DNA from: Vicinamibacterales bacterium
GTDB taxonomy: Bacteria; Acidobacteriota; Vicinamibacteria; Vicinamibacterales; 2-12-FULL-66-21
Direction: 5' to 3'
DNA length: 43,276 nucleotides
Assembly: GCA_035699745.1 (NCBI GenBank)
Contig: DASSPH010000109.1
Span: 1-43,276, forward strand
The notes below the pieces were generated by a model that did not search any database, was not told where the DNA came from, and worked only from the letters and a program-made list of their open reading frames with translations. This document shows, piece after piece, positions 1 to 8,078 of the stretch; the stretch's first letter is position 1, and each line of letters opens with the position of its first letter. A program made the translations under genes and the position numbers.

Positions 1-516
1 GGCGATCCTGTAGTCGAGCGCCACGATGCCGCTCTTCTCGTAGACGCGGTGCTTCGTCAGTTCGAGCTTCGCGCCGCTGGCCGGAGAAGGCAGGAACGGG
101 ACGCCCGCGCCGAGCAGCACCGGCACCACCGCGACGCTCACTTCGTCCACCAGGCCGGCGCGAAGCAGGCTGCGAAACAGGTCGCCCCCTCCGAAGAGCG
201 CGATGTCCCTGCCGGGCTCGGTGCGCAGGCGCCGCACCATCGTTTCCGCGTCGTCGCTGAGCGTCGCGAGCGGGCAATCCTCGGCGCGAAGCGTTCGCGA
301 GAAGACGATGCTGCGCACGCCCGGCGCCGGGGGCGCCGCGTCTCCCATGCGCCGCATCGCCTCGAATGTCCTGCGGCCGATCAGGAACGTATCGAACCGC
401 GCCATGAGGGCGGCGAAGTCGATGTCGGGATCCATCACGATCCAGTCGTACTCACCGTTCGGTCCGGCGATGAAGCCGTCGAGGCTCATCGCGCAGCCAT
501 AGACCACGTGTCGCAT
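1..516 (-). CDS. Dihydrofolate reductase family protein (RibD C-terminal type), 3'-truncated
   Basis: The minus strand is open from an ATG at 516 to the left edge, 172 codons with no stop, so the C-terminus lies outside the window. The N-terminus reads MRHVVYGCAMSLDGFIAGPNG, the hallmark start of COG0262 (DHFR / RibD C-terminal) proteins. Further in come a strand with FLIGRRTFEAM, a GGGDLFRSLLRAGLVDEV stretch for the nucleotide-binding loop and helix, and a VVPVLLGAG strand. These small stand-alone proteins are NADPH-dependent reductase-like and usually of unknown substrate; this is not the canonical FolA. A second ATG nine codons in is less likely because the first strand would be lost. The gene lies downstream of the haloperoxidase gene but probably has its own promoter. 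Confidence 0.85.
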   Translation of the reverse strand, partial: MRHVVYGCAMSLDGFIAGPNGEYDWIVMDPDIDFAALMARFDTFLIGRRTFEAMRRMGDAAPPAPGVRSIVFSRTLRAEDCPLATLSDDAETMVRRLRTEPGRDIALFGGGDLFRSLLRAGLVDEVSVAVVPVLLGAGVPFLPSPASGAKLELTKHRVYEKSGIVALDYRIA

Positions 517-557
517 GACGGTTCAGGCTGAATTGGGTTGCCGCCGCAGCGGTCGAG

Positions 558-587
558 ATTATCGCGAATGGCGGCGGGACGGTGCAA
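558..587 (-). promoter_or_regulatory. Candidate sigma70-type promoter of the reductase gene
   Basis: Read on the minus strand, TTGCAC (587-582) is followed by 18 bases and then GATAAT (563-558), five of six matches to the -10 consensus. A transcript would start near 551, leaving a leader of about 35 bases before the ATG at 516. No clear Shine-Dalgarno is visible. The -35 is weak, so this is a candidate only. Confidence 0.35.
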
Positions 588-652
588 GAACGACGGACGA
601 GCTGCCGCCGCGCGCCGTCGGGGGAACGGCTCGCGGCGGCTCCGTCGATCCT

Positions 653-1834
653 TTACTGAACCGGACGGAAGAAGTTGCGCGAGACGTGCGCCGCGACGTG
701 GCGGCCGATCTGCGCGCCGTGGCGCATCGAATGGCGCCAGTGCAGGCCGGCCCACACCCGCGCGTTGGTCACGTCGAGCAGGATGGCGTTGAGCCGGTCG
801 AAGGTGCGCTCCGTCCGCACGACCTGCGGCACTGCCGTCTTCGACGTCGCCAGCGTCCAGGTGACGCGGTTCGAGCCGAAGAACGCGTTGACGGCCTCCA
901 GCACCGCCGTCGACCAGAACCCGTGTCCGGACGGATACTCGGGATGATTCACGCTCAGCAGCGGCTTCCAGGCGGGATCTGCGTCCGTATCCGGATTGCC
1001 GTCGCTGTCGGCGCGGGGAATTGCCGTGCGCGGCCGCCACGCGCGGAAGAAGTACTTGGCTTCGAAGCCGGCAATGATGGAGTCGGCCGCGCTGGTGTGC
1101 ACGAGCGCGAAGAACCGTGCGGCGTCACGCAGGCTCAGCCCGCTGGCGATCGCCAGCCGCACCAGGTTGCGGTTCCAGTGCACGTAGGGGTTCTCCGCCC
1201 AGAAGTAGGCCACGTCGGTCTGTTCGGCGGTCCGCACCGTGCTGTCGATCCGGCCGTACTCGCGCGTCTCGTTGAAGTCCTCCGCAAAGGCGCTCGAGGT
1301 CAACGGATCGGGACCGGCCGGGCGAAAGGCGGCGGCATCGGCGAACGTGAACGGCAGGATGCGGCCCACCTTGACGTCCACCGGCTGCGGAGCCGCCGGC
1401 GTCGCCGGACAGCCCGCGTCCGGCTCGAACTCGCCAACGGCGACCGGAATGCCGCTGCATTCGAAGAGCACGACGGTGCCGAAGTTGTCGTTCGCGCGCA
1501 GCGCCAGGACTGCCGCCGCCGCCTGCTCGCCGGCCTGCACGCCGGCGCTCTTCGCCGGACCGTCCGCGATGGCCGCCATGTAGCCGGCGTATTGGCCGTC
1601 GAGGAACGCGACCTGCGACGCCGCGACGCGCGCCCGCGCCGTGCGATACGCGGCAGTCGCCGCCGCCGCCCCTGCGTCGGCGCCGGCCGGCGCCTGAATC
1701 CGCGCCGCGTAGGGCTCGAACCCGCCCTCGATGGCGATCACCACGTCGTACATGGCCAGCATGACGGTCGTGTGGAGGATCTCGGACGTGCCGGCGCTGC
1801 GCGGCGCGCCGGCGTTGTGAATCGATTGCTGCAC
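653..1834 (-). CDS. Vanadium-dependent haloperoxidase / PAP2-superfamily protein
   Basis: A 393-residue protein with the vanadate (phosphatase-like) pocket near its C-terminus: K-X6-RP at residues 260-268 (K260, R267, P268), PSGHG at 301-305 with His304, and R359-X5-H365 in ARVWAGLH. These residues bind vanadate or phosphate in vanadium haloperoxidases and PAP2 phosphatases. The protein is mostly helical and of family length. The only in-frame start is GTG at 1834. Conserved-looking family sequence (DAVTDWALI) lies just before it, between an in-frame TAG and the GTG, and no signal peptide is encoded although relatives are usually exported. A good Shine-Dalgarno (AGGAG) sits eight bases before an ATG at 1872 that is in another frame. 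The N-terminus may therefore be frameshifted. Third gene of a minus-strand operon after the methyltransferase and DUF3455 genes. Confidence 0.85.
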   Translation of the reverse strand: MQQSIHNAGAPRSAGTSEILHTTVMLAMYDVVIAIEGGFEPYAARIQAPAGADAGAAAATAAYRTARARVAASQVAFLDGQYAGYMAAIADGPAKSAGVQAGEQAAAAVLALRANDNFGTVVLFECSGIPVAVGEFEPDAGCPATPAAPQPVDVKVGRILPFTFADAAAFRPAGPDPLTSSAFAEDFNETREYGRIDSTVRTAEQTDVAYFWAENPYVHWNRNLVRLAIASGLSLRDAARFFALVHTSAADSIIAGFEAKYFFRAWRPRTAIPRADSDGNPDTDADPAWKPLLSVNHPEYPSGHGFWSTAVLEAVNAFFGSNRVTWTLATSKTAVPQVVRTERTFDRLNAILLDVTNARVWAGLHWRHSMRHGAQIGRHVAAHVSRNFFRPVQ

Positions 1835-1900
1835 GATCAGCGCCCAGTCGGTGACCGCGTCCGAACCTTCATCGCATGAACTCCTGTATGAAAGGCGCTA

Positions 1901-2521
1901 TCAGTCCTGGGACTTCCGGTAGAAGAAGTAGTCGGTCGTGTACGGCACCAGCGCGACCTTTCCGACGTCGTCGTCGTTGGTGCAGCCGCTCGACGGCGCG
2001 ACGCCGCCCGACGTGTTGAGGCGCTGGATGAACGTGGTCTGCGCCAGGAAGGCGCCGCCGTCGGGTCCAGCCTCGGTGCCGACGGTCTCGAGCAGCAGCC
2101 ACGGGATCGCCCCCGGGGCGACGTAGAGCGGATCCGTGGACGGCGTGCGCACGCGCGCCCAGACCCTGCTCGTGTCGATCGAGTGCTGCCACGTCGGACG
2201 CGCCAGCGCCTCGAGCGGATTCACGCTCAGGAAGTGGGTCGTCGCCTGCTGCGGCGCGCCCGACGTGCCGTCGGCGAACAACGTCGCCTGCGGTCCGAGG
2301 AAGCGCCACCCGACCTGACGCTTCGCGATCGGCAGGCAGACGTAGTTCTGCGTGCCGGCGGCGCGTGCGCCGAAGAACAGCGTGTTGCCGGCCGGGACCT
2401 GCAGCGTATCGGGCATCGGCGGCACTTCCAGCGCCGGCGCCGATTGCGCCGACGCGGAACCGATCACGATCGAGAGCAGCATGAATGCGGACGTCACGTA
2501 ACGAATCAGTGCAGTTTTCAT
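1901..2521 (-). CDS. DUF3455 domain secreted protein
   Basis: A 206-residue protein starting at ATG 2521 with a clear signal peptide (MKTALIRYV, a hydrophobic core, then ASAQS). The mature part matches the DUF3455 pattern: LQVPAGNTLFFGARAAGTQ, a QATLFADG segment, PTWQHSIDTSRVWARV, IPWLLLETVG, TTFIQRLNTSGGVAPSSGC and a terminal VPYTTDYFFYRK. The fold is a small exported beta domain whose function is not established. The ATG overlaps the stop of the upstream methyltransferase gene (ATGA, 2521-2518), indicating translational coupling. A longer open frame upstream is a shadow of the methyltransferase. Confidence 0.88.
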   Translation of the reverse strand: MKTALIRYVTSAFMLLSIVIGSASAQSAPALEVPPMPDTLQVPAGNTLFFGARAAGTQNYVCLPIAKRQVGWRFLGPQATLFADGTSGAPQQATTHFLSVNPLEALARPTWQHSIDTSRVWARVRTPSTDPLYVAPGAIPWLLLETVGTEAGPDGGAFLAQTTFIQRLNTSGGVAPSSGCTNDDDVGKVALVPYTTDYFFYRKSQD

Positions 2522-3336
2522 CGGACACCTACGGTCAGCAGATACTCGCGCGGAACGCAGATCCCGAGTTCCGTCGCGAAGGTTGTATGAAACGCGATGA
2601 AGTCGCGGCGGAGCTCCGCCAGTCGACCGGGATCCAGGCTCATCGCCAGCGTCTTGGTCGGTCCGTAGCCGGCGGAGAACGTCTCCCACGCCGCCTCCGC
2701 GCTCGGCTCGCGATAGAACGACGTCGCGCGCTCGAAGCGGAGATCGAACGCGCCGCCGAGCAGTTCGCGGACGCGCTCGGCGCGGCCCCACTCGAACGGC
2801 GAGCGCGGGGCCGGCGACGGCGGCGCGGGCATGTAACGCCTCATCACGCTGAACATGCCGAAGACGTTGCCGTCGGGCGTCCACGTCGTCAGCGCGATGC
2901 GCCCCCCCTTGCGGCACACGCGCGCCAGTTCGGCGGCGGCCGCCTCCTGCGTCGACGCGAACATCACGCCGACGGTGGAGATGACGGCGTCGAAGGCGCC
3001 GTCTTCGAAGGGCAGGGACTCGGCGTCGCCGAGCCGGTATTCGATGGTCAGCTTCTCGCGCGCGGCGGCCGCTTTCGCCGCGTCGAGCAGATCGGCGGCG
3101 ATGTCGACGCCAACGACCGCGGCGCCGCGCCGCGCCACGACGCGCGACGTCCAGCCGGTGCCGGTGGAGAGATCGAGAACGCGTTCGCCGGGCTTCGGGT
3201 CGAGGCGCAGGACGCAGTGCTCGATCGAGTCAGCGATGCCGCGGCTGATCTCCTCGTAGAGCCGGCCTCCCGAGCTCCACACCGCGGCCGGCCGTTCGTT
3301 GTGCGGTTGAACCGCGGATGCCGTCGTGCTGGTCAT
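2518..3336 (-). CDS. Class I SAM-dependent methyltransferase
   Basis: A 272-residue protein with the Rossmann methyltransferase motifs: motif I VLDLSTGTGWTS around residues 53-64, the acidic end of strand 2 in VVGVDIA, motif II GDAESLPFEDGAFDAVIS, and a post-II RKGGRIALTTW strand. It belongs to the UbiE/Methyltransf_11-like group; the substrate cannot be read from sequence. The ATG is preceded by GAGGAG at good spacing. The stop overlaps the DUF3455 start by four bases. First gene of a three-gene minus-strand operon with DUF3455 and the haloperoxidase. Confidence 0.88.
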   Translation of the reverse strand: MTSTTASAVQPHNERPAAVWSSGGRLYEEISRGIADSIEHCVLRLDPKPGERVLDLSTGTGWTSRVVARRGAAVVGVDIAADLLDAAKAAAAREKLTIEYRLGDAESLPFEDGAFDAVISTVGVMFASTQEAAAAELARVCRKGGRIALTTWTPDGNVFGMFSVMRRYMPAPPSPAPRSPFEWGRAERVRELLGGAFDLRFERATSFYREPSAEAAWETFSAGYGPTKTLAMSLDPGRLAELRRDFIAFHTTFATELGICVPREYLLTVGVR

Positions 3337-3417
3337 GTCGTTTCTCCTCAGCGACGGCCGTGAGGTGGCCGTCTACAGGAAGAAACGAAATGCCGGGGAG
3401 AAAGACGACGCGGAGAA
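3337..3417. promoter_or_regulatory. Leader of the methyltransferase operon with an inverted repeat
   Basis: This 81-base gap between the kinase stop and the methyltransferase start holds an inverted repeat ACGGCC-N7-GGCCGT (3354-3372), just upstream of the GAGGAG ribosome site on the minus strand. It could be an operator or an RNA hairpin in the leader. No convincing -10/-35 pair is seen. Confidence 0.3.
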
Positions 3418-5871
3418 TCAGCGGCCGGCGGCGCGGGCGCGATCCAGCGCCGCGAGACGGGCGCGGGCGGCGGCGGCTTCGCGGCCCTGCCGGCCGGGGA
3501 CGTCCTTCAGGACGCGCGCGGCTTCCTCGAGCAGGCGCGCCGCTTCGTCGTACCTCCCGAGCGGCGTCAGCGCGGCGCCGAGCGCGCTCCTGGTGGCGGC
3601 GGTGCGCCAGTCGTCCGCCGGCAGCGTCCGCTGCTGGCGGGTCAAGGCATCGCGCAGCAGATGTTCCGCCGTCGTCCAGTCCTTGCGGGCGAGATGCACG
3701 CGGCCAAGCTGGAAGTGCAGCCGTCCGAGCCCCGGGTTGTCGTCGCCGAGACTCTCGCGAGTGAAGGCGATCGCGTCGTTGAGCACGGCTGCCGCTTCAT
3801 CGAGCCGTCCCTGCTCGCGCAGGGACACGGACAGGTTGTGCAGGCTCGGGACGTTGCCCACGTGCCGGTCGCCGAACTGCTTGCGGCGGATCGCGAGCGA
3901 CTGCCTGATCATCGGTTCGGCGCCCGCGAAGTCTCCCTTCTCCAGCAGCAGCAGGCCGATGCTGTTCCAGCTCGCCGCGACATTGGGATGGTCCGCCGGC
4001 AGCACTTTGCGGGTGGTGTCCAGGACCTCGCGCAGCAGCGGTTCGGCGGCGGCGAGGTCGCCGCGGTTCAGCAGCACGAGCCCGAGCGACGACTTGCTCA
4101 CCGCGGTCTCGCGATGGACCTCGCCGAAGACCTTGCGGCGGATGTCGAGCGACTCGCGGTAGAGCGGTTCGGCCCGATCGCCCAGTCCGCGGTCGACGTA
4201 GACGCGCCCGAGCTCCACGAGCGTCACCGCGACGTCCTTGTGCACGTCGCCGAACAGACGGCGGCGCATCGCCAGCGACTCTTCGAGCAGCGCCCTGGCG
4301 CCGTCGGTGTCGCGCTGCTCCCGTGAGAGCACGCCGAGGTCGTTCAGCGTCTGCGCCAGGCGGGGGGTGTCGGCGGGGTCGCGCCGGCCGAGCGCGAGCG
4401 CCTCGCTGAGCAGCGGCTTCGCCTTGTCGTACAGCCCGAGCCGCGCATATACCCGGCCGATCACCGTCAGCATCTCGGCTTTCAGTTCGGGCTGACCGCC
4501 GAGCTCGTTCTGCACCCGCTCGGCGCCGGCATCCAGGATGTTCCGCACCGTCGGCTCGCGGTCCCGCGTCGGATAGGGATCGGCGCCGGTCAGCAGGCTG
4601 GTGAGCAGCTCGCTCATCTTCGCCGACTTGTCCGCCTCGAGCCGCGCGCGATCCCTCTCGGCGGCGAGCCGGGCGGTGTAGATGCCGATCAGCGATCCCA
4701 CGAGCAGCACGACAGCGGCGGCGGTCGCGACCGCCCCCGATCGCCGCTGAACGAACTTGGTCGTGCGGTAGACGAGCGTATCGGCCCTGGCGCTGACCGG
4801 CTCGCGATTCAGGTAGCGCCGCAGATCGTCCGCAAACGCGGTGACGGACGGGTAGCGCTCCTCCGGACGCTTCTTGAGCGCCTTCGCGACGATGTTGTCG
4901 AGATCGCCGCGCAGGCTCTTGCCGTTCGGCGCGACGTCCGAGAGCCGCGGCGCATCCGTCTCGACGATGACCTTGATCAATTCGGCGGCGGATCCGCTCG
5001 TGCCGGCGGCCGGATTCGGCCCGCCGAGAAGCACGTAGAGCAGCACACCGAGCGCGTGCACGTCGGTGGCGGTGGTGATCGGGCCGCCGGTCAGCTGCTC
5101 GGGCGCCGCGTACTCGGGCGTGAGCGCGCGTCCGCCGTCGACCGTGAGCGCGACCGCGGGAGCGTCGTGCTCGTGGTCCAGCAGCTTCGCGATCCCGAAG
5201 TCCAGCAGCTTCACCACGCCGTCCTCGCGCACCAGCACGTTCGACGGTTTGAGGTCGCGGTGAACGATCAGGTTGGCGTGCGCGTGCGCCACCGCCTCGA
5301 GCACATCGAGGAACAGGCGCAGGCGCGCCTCGACGCCGAGCGCGTGCGCGTGGCAGTACCGGTCGATGTGCTGGCCGTCGACGAGCTCGAGCACCAGGTA
5401 TGGCTGACCGGTGCCGGTGACGCCGGCGTCCAGCAGGTGCGCGATGTGCGGGTGCGTCAGGCGGGCGAGAAGAGTGCCTTCCTGCTTGAAGCGCTCCTCG
5501 CCGCCGCGGCCCATCAGCGCGGCGTTGAGCAGCTTGACCGCGGCCTTGCGTGTGAACAGGCCGTCGCTGCGTTCCGCCAGCCAGACGGTGCCCATGCCGC
5601 CGCGGCCGATCGGCGACACCAGGGTGTAGGCGCCGACACGCAGGCCGGCGAGGGATACCGCCGGATCGACCATCACCGCGGGCCCTTCGAGGAACCCGGA
5701 GTCGTGGATCGCATCCCGCTCGGCCAGCAGACTCTGCAGGTCGGCTGCCAGCGCGGGATCGTCGCGGCGCACCGTGTCGAGCCACGGCTCGCGCTCCTCG
5801 TCCGTCAGATCGAGGGCGCGATCCAGGTACGGGCTCAACGCGCGCCAGCGATCGGCGGAGAGAATCGACAT
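3418..5871 (-). CDS. Membrane Ser/Thr protein kinase with C-terminal TPR repeats
   Basis: An 817-residue protein. Residues 1-75 are a helical N-terminal segment common in acidobacterial kinases. The kinase domain runs from about 82 to 350: GRGGMG loop (89-94), Lys113, HRDLKPSN with Asp206 and Asn211, DFG at 224-226, TPEYAAPEQ activation segment. All catalytic residues are present. One transmembrane helix follows (about 381-400). The rest is some eight kinesin-light-chain-like TPRs of about 42 residues, probably a protein-binding platform outside the membrane. The ATG at 5871 overlaps the sigma factor stop (TGATG), which fixes the start; the open frame extends 22 codons further but into the sigma gene. 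This sigma-kinase pairing is a known acidobacterial and planctomycete arrangement; the kinase may control or be controlled by the sigma factor. Confidence 0.93.
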   Translation of the reverse strand: MSILSADRWRALSPYLDRALDLTDEEREPWLDTVRRDDPALAADLQSLLAERDAIHDSGFLEGPAVMVDPAVSLAGLRVGAYTLVSPIGRGGMGTVWLAERSDGLFTRKAAVKLLNAALMGRGGEERFKQEGTLLARLTHPHIAHLLDAGVTGTGQPYLVLELVDGQHIDRYCHAHALGVEARLRLFLDVLEAVAHAHANLIVHRDLKPSNVLVREDGVVKLLDFGIAKLLDHEHDAPAVALTVDGGRALTPEYAAPEQLTGGPITTATDVHALGVLLYVLLGGPNPAAGTSGSAAELIKVIVETDAPRLSDVAPNGKSLRGDLDNIVAKALKKRPEERYPSVTAFADDLRRYLNREPVSARADTLVYRTTKFVQRRSGAVATAAAVVLLVGSLIGIYTARLAAERDRARLEADKSAKMSELLTSLLTGADPYPTRDREPTVRNILDAGAERVQNELGGQPELKAEMLTVIGRVYARLGLYDKAKPLLSEALALGRRDPADTPRLAQTLNDLGVLSREQRDTDGARALLEESLAMRRRLFGDVHKDVAVTLVELGRVYVDRGLGDRAEPLYRESLDIRRKVFGEVHRETAVSKSSLGLVLLNRGDLAAAEPLLREVLDTTRKVLPADHPNVAASWNSIGLLLLEKGDFAGAEPMIRQSLAIRRKQFGDRHVGNVPSLHNLSVSLREQGRLDEAAAVLNDAIAFTRESLGDDNPGLGRLHFQLGRVHLARKDWTTAEHLLRDALTRQQRTLPADDWRTAATRSALGAALTPLGRYDEAARLLEEAARVLKDVPGRQGREAAAARARLAALDRARAAGR

Positions 5872-6449
5872 CAGCGTCCGAGGCCCTGTGCCGTATCGCC
5901 GATCGCCCGATGCAGATACAGCCGCGCCTTCTCCCACTGCCGCTGGATGGTCCGTTCGGACAGGTTGCGCATCGCCGCGATCTCCGCGAACGAAAACCCG
6001 CAGAAGAACTTCAGGTCCACCGTCTCGGCGAGAGTGGCGTCGACCGTCGCCAGCTCGTCGAGGGCGTCGCTGATCCGCTGCAGCTCCTGTTCATCCGCCA
6101 TCTGGTCTGCGACCGTCGTCTGCAGTGCCGTGATCTCGAACATCCCGCCGCGCTTCCGCGCGTGGCGCCGCCGGACGTGATCGATGATCAACCCGCGCAT
6201 CACCCGCGCCGCGTACGCCATGAACCGCGGCCGGTCCGGGAACGCGACGTCGTCGCGGTCGGACATCTTTATATAGGCCTCGTGCAGCAGCGTCGTGGCG
6301 CTCAGGGTCACCTGGCCGCCCCGCCGGCCGAGCTCCCGGCGGGCAAGCCGGTGCAGCTCGGTATACAGCGCGGCAAACAGGGTCTCGGATGCCGCGGCAT
6401 CCCCCCGTTCCGCCGACTCGAAGAGCGTGGTGAGGGTCCGTTGATCCAT
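5871..6449 (-). CDS. ECF-type RNA polymerase sigma factor (acidobacterial SigX3 / TIGR02999-like)
   Basis: A 192-residue sigma factor. Region 2 includes LYTELHRLARRELGRR, the TLLHEAYIKM segment and RPRFMAYAARVMRGLIIDHVRRR; region 4 has the helix-turn-helix FSFAEIAAMRNLSERTIQRQWEKAR. The pattern fits the ECF group that is genetically linked to Ser/Thr kinases rather than to anti-sigma factors. I chose ATG 6449 because homology-like sequence begins there; ATG 6590 is in frame and would add 47 residues of low complexity. No anti-sigma gene is adjacent. The stop overlaps the kinase start, so the two are co-translated. Confidence 0.9.
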   Translation of the reverse strand: MDQRTLTTLFESAERGDAAASETLFAALYTELHRLARRELGRRGGQVTLSATTLLHEAYIKMSDRDDVAFPDRPRFMAYAARVMRGLIIDHVRRRHARKRGGMFEITALQTTVADQMADEQELQRISDALDELATVDATLAETVDLKFFCGFSFAEIAAMRNLSERTIQRQWEKARLYLHRAIGDTAQGLGR

Positions 6450-6645
6450 AACCGGATGGAGCACCCGGGCCTTTTCCGGGCGCCGGCCGGAAGTCCAACT
6501 TCGTCCGTCAGTTACCGGAATGGGATCATACGGCACGGCAGCCGCCGGCGCGCCGGTTTTCGCGTGAGAAAAGGTCGCCATGTCAGTCATAAACGCAAAC
6601 GGACGGGGAAACCCGACACCCGCCGGCGGCCCGGCGGCCCTTTTT

Positions 6646-8040
6646 TTACCGGCGCGCCAGCCAGAGGATCGCGTCGAGAAGCCGCCGCCGCCGCGCCCAG
6701 GGCGGCCGGAAGGCGCCGGTCGCCGCGCGCCGCGGCTGAATCATCACCCCGCGCTTCTTCGAGAACGTCACGAAGCCGTCGAACCCGTGGTACTGCCCCA
6801 TGCCGCTGGCGCCGACGCCGCCGAAAGGAAGATTGTGCTGCCCGAGATGGTAGACACAGTCGTTGATGGTGACGCCGCCGGATATCGCGCGCCTCAAGAC
6901 CTCGTCCTGCCGGTGCGCATCCTCGTCGAAGTAGTAGAGCGCGAGCGGATGCGGGCGCGCGTTCACGAACGCAATCGCGTCGTCGAGCGTGCGGTAGGGC
7001 ACGACGGGCAGAACCGGGCCGAACAGCTCTTCCTGCATCGCCGCCATCGCATCGGTCGGCGAGAAGATCAGCGTCAGCGGCAGCGCACGGTCGTCGGGCG
7101 AAGCGGTATTCTCCCCAAGCGGCACCACGCGTGCGCCTTTCGCCGCCGCGTCGGCGATTGCGCCGCGCAGACGTTCGAAGTGCCGTTGATTCACGATCCG
7201 CGTGTAGTCAGGGTTGCCGGCGATGCGCGGATACAGAGCCGTCGCCGTCCGGCGCGCGTGCGACTCGAATGCCGCTTCGCTCCCTTCGGGCAGCATCACG
7301 TAATCCGGCGCGACACACGTCTGCCCGGCGTTGTACAGCTTCGCCGACACGATGCGCTCGGTGGCCAGACCGAGTGGATAGCTCTCGTGAACGATCGCCG
7401 GGGATTTGCCCCCCAGCTCCAGCGTGACCGGCGTGAGGTTCACGGCCGCGGCCTGCATCACCTTCCGGCCGATGCGGGTCGATCCCGTGAAGAACAGGTG
7501 ATCGAACGGCAATGCCGAGAACGCCGCCGCCACGTCCGGACCGCCGGTGACACACGTGATGTATTCGGGCGGGAAAGTGCCGGCCAGAATGCGTGCGATC
7601 ACGTCTGCGGAACGCGGCGTGATCTCGGACGGCTTGACCATGACGTGATTGCCGGCGGCGAGCGCATCGACGAGGGGCCCGAGCGTGAGGAGCAGCTGGT
7701 AATTCCATGCGCCGATCACGCCGACGACGCCGAGCGGCTGGTAGAAGTAGAAGGCGCGGCTCGGCAGCAGGAACCAGGACGAGCGCACCCGGCGGCGCGT
7801 CATCCACTCTTTCAAGTGGCGCCGTGCGTGCCTGATCTGGTCGAACAGAGGAAACAGCTCGAGCGCGAGCGTCTCTTCGCGGGCGCGTCCGCCGAAGTCG
7901 TCCCACACCGCCCGCGCCAGTTCGTCCTGATGAGCGTGCAGCGCGTCGCGCAGAGACGCCAGTGCGCGCATCCGCGCCGTGTAGTCCGGCGCGCCGCGCG
8001 CGAACGCCGCGCGCTGCGCCTCGAGCCGCGATTGAAGCAC
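6646..8040 (-). CDS. NAD(P)-dependent aldehyde dehydrogenase, coniferyl-aldehyde-dehydrogenase-like
   Basis: A 464-residue protein of the short aldehyde dehydrogenase subgroup that includes coniferyl aldehyde and fatty aldehyde dehydrogenases (oxidation of an aldehyde to the acid). Visible residues: Asn113 in GAWNYQ, FTGS at 184-187, general base Glu208 in ELGGKSP, nucleophile Cys242 in GQTCVAPDY, and EELFGPVLPV. The C-terminus ends in a basic, hydrophobic segment (RRRRLLDAILWLARR) that could associate with the membrane. The start is GTG 8040, the first possible start after an in-frame stop. It follows the ADOP permease gene by 38 bases on the same strand and may share its transcript. Confidence 0.9.
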   Translation of the reverse strand: MLQSRLEAQRAAFARGAPDYTARMRALASLRDALHAHQDELARAVWDDFGGRAREETLALELFPLFDQIRHARRHLKEWMTRRRVRSSWFLLPSRAFYFYQPLGVVGVIGAWNYQLLLTLGPLVDALAAGNHVMVKPSEITPRSADVIARILAGTFPPEYITCVTGGPDVAAAFSALPFDHLFFTGSTRIGRKVMQAAAVNLTPVTLELGGKSPAIVHESYPLGLATERIVSAKLYNAGQTCVAPDYVMLPEGSEAAFESHARRTATALYPRIAGNPDYTRIVNQRHFERLRGAIADAAAKGARVVPLGENTASPDDRALPLTLIFSPTDAMAAMQEELFGPVLPVVPYRTLDDAIAFVNARPHPLALYYFDEDAHRQDEVLRRAISGGVTINDCVYHLGQHNLPFGGVGASGMGQYHGFDGFVTFSKKRGVMIQPRRAATGAFRPPWARRRRLLDAILWLARR

Positions 8041-8078
8041 CTGCGTCCCAGTTTAACGGGACGCGAGCGGCGGGTGAT

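Noticed and set aside
6638-6650. Run of seven T next to GC-rich repeats as an intrinsic terminator
   Set aside because: The T-run is on the plus strand while both neighbouring genes are on the minus strand, where it reads as A; the best stem is also separated from the T-run by five bases.
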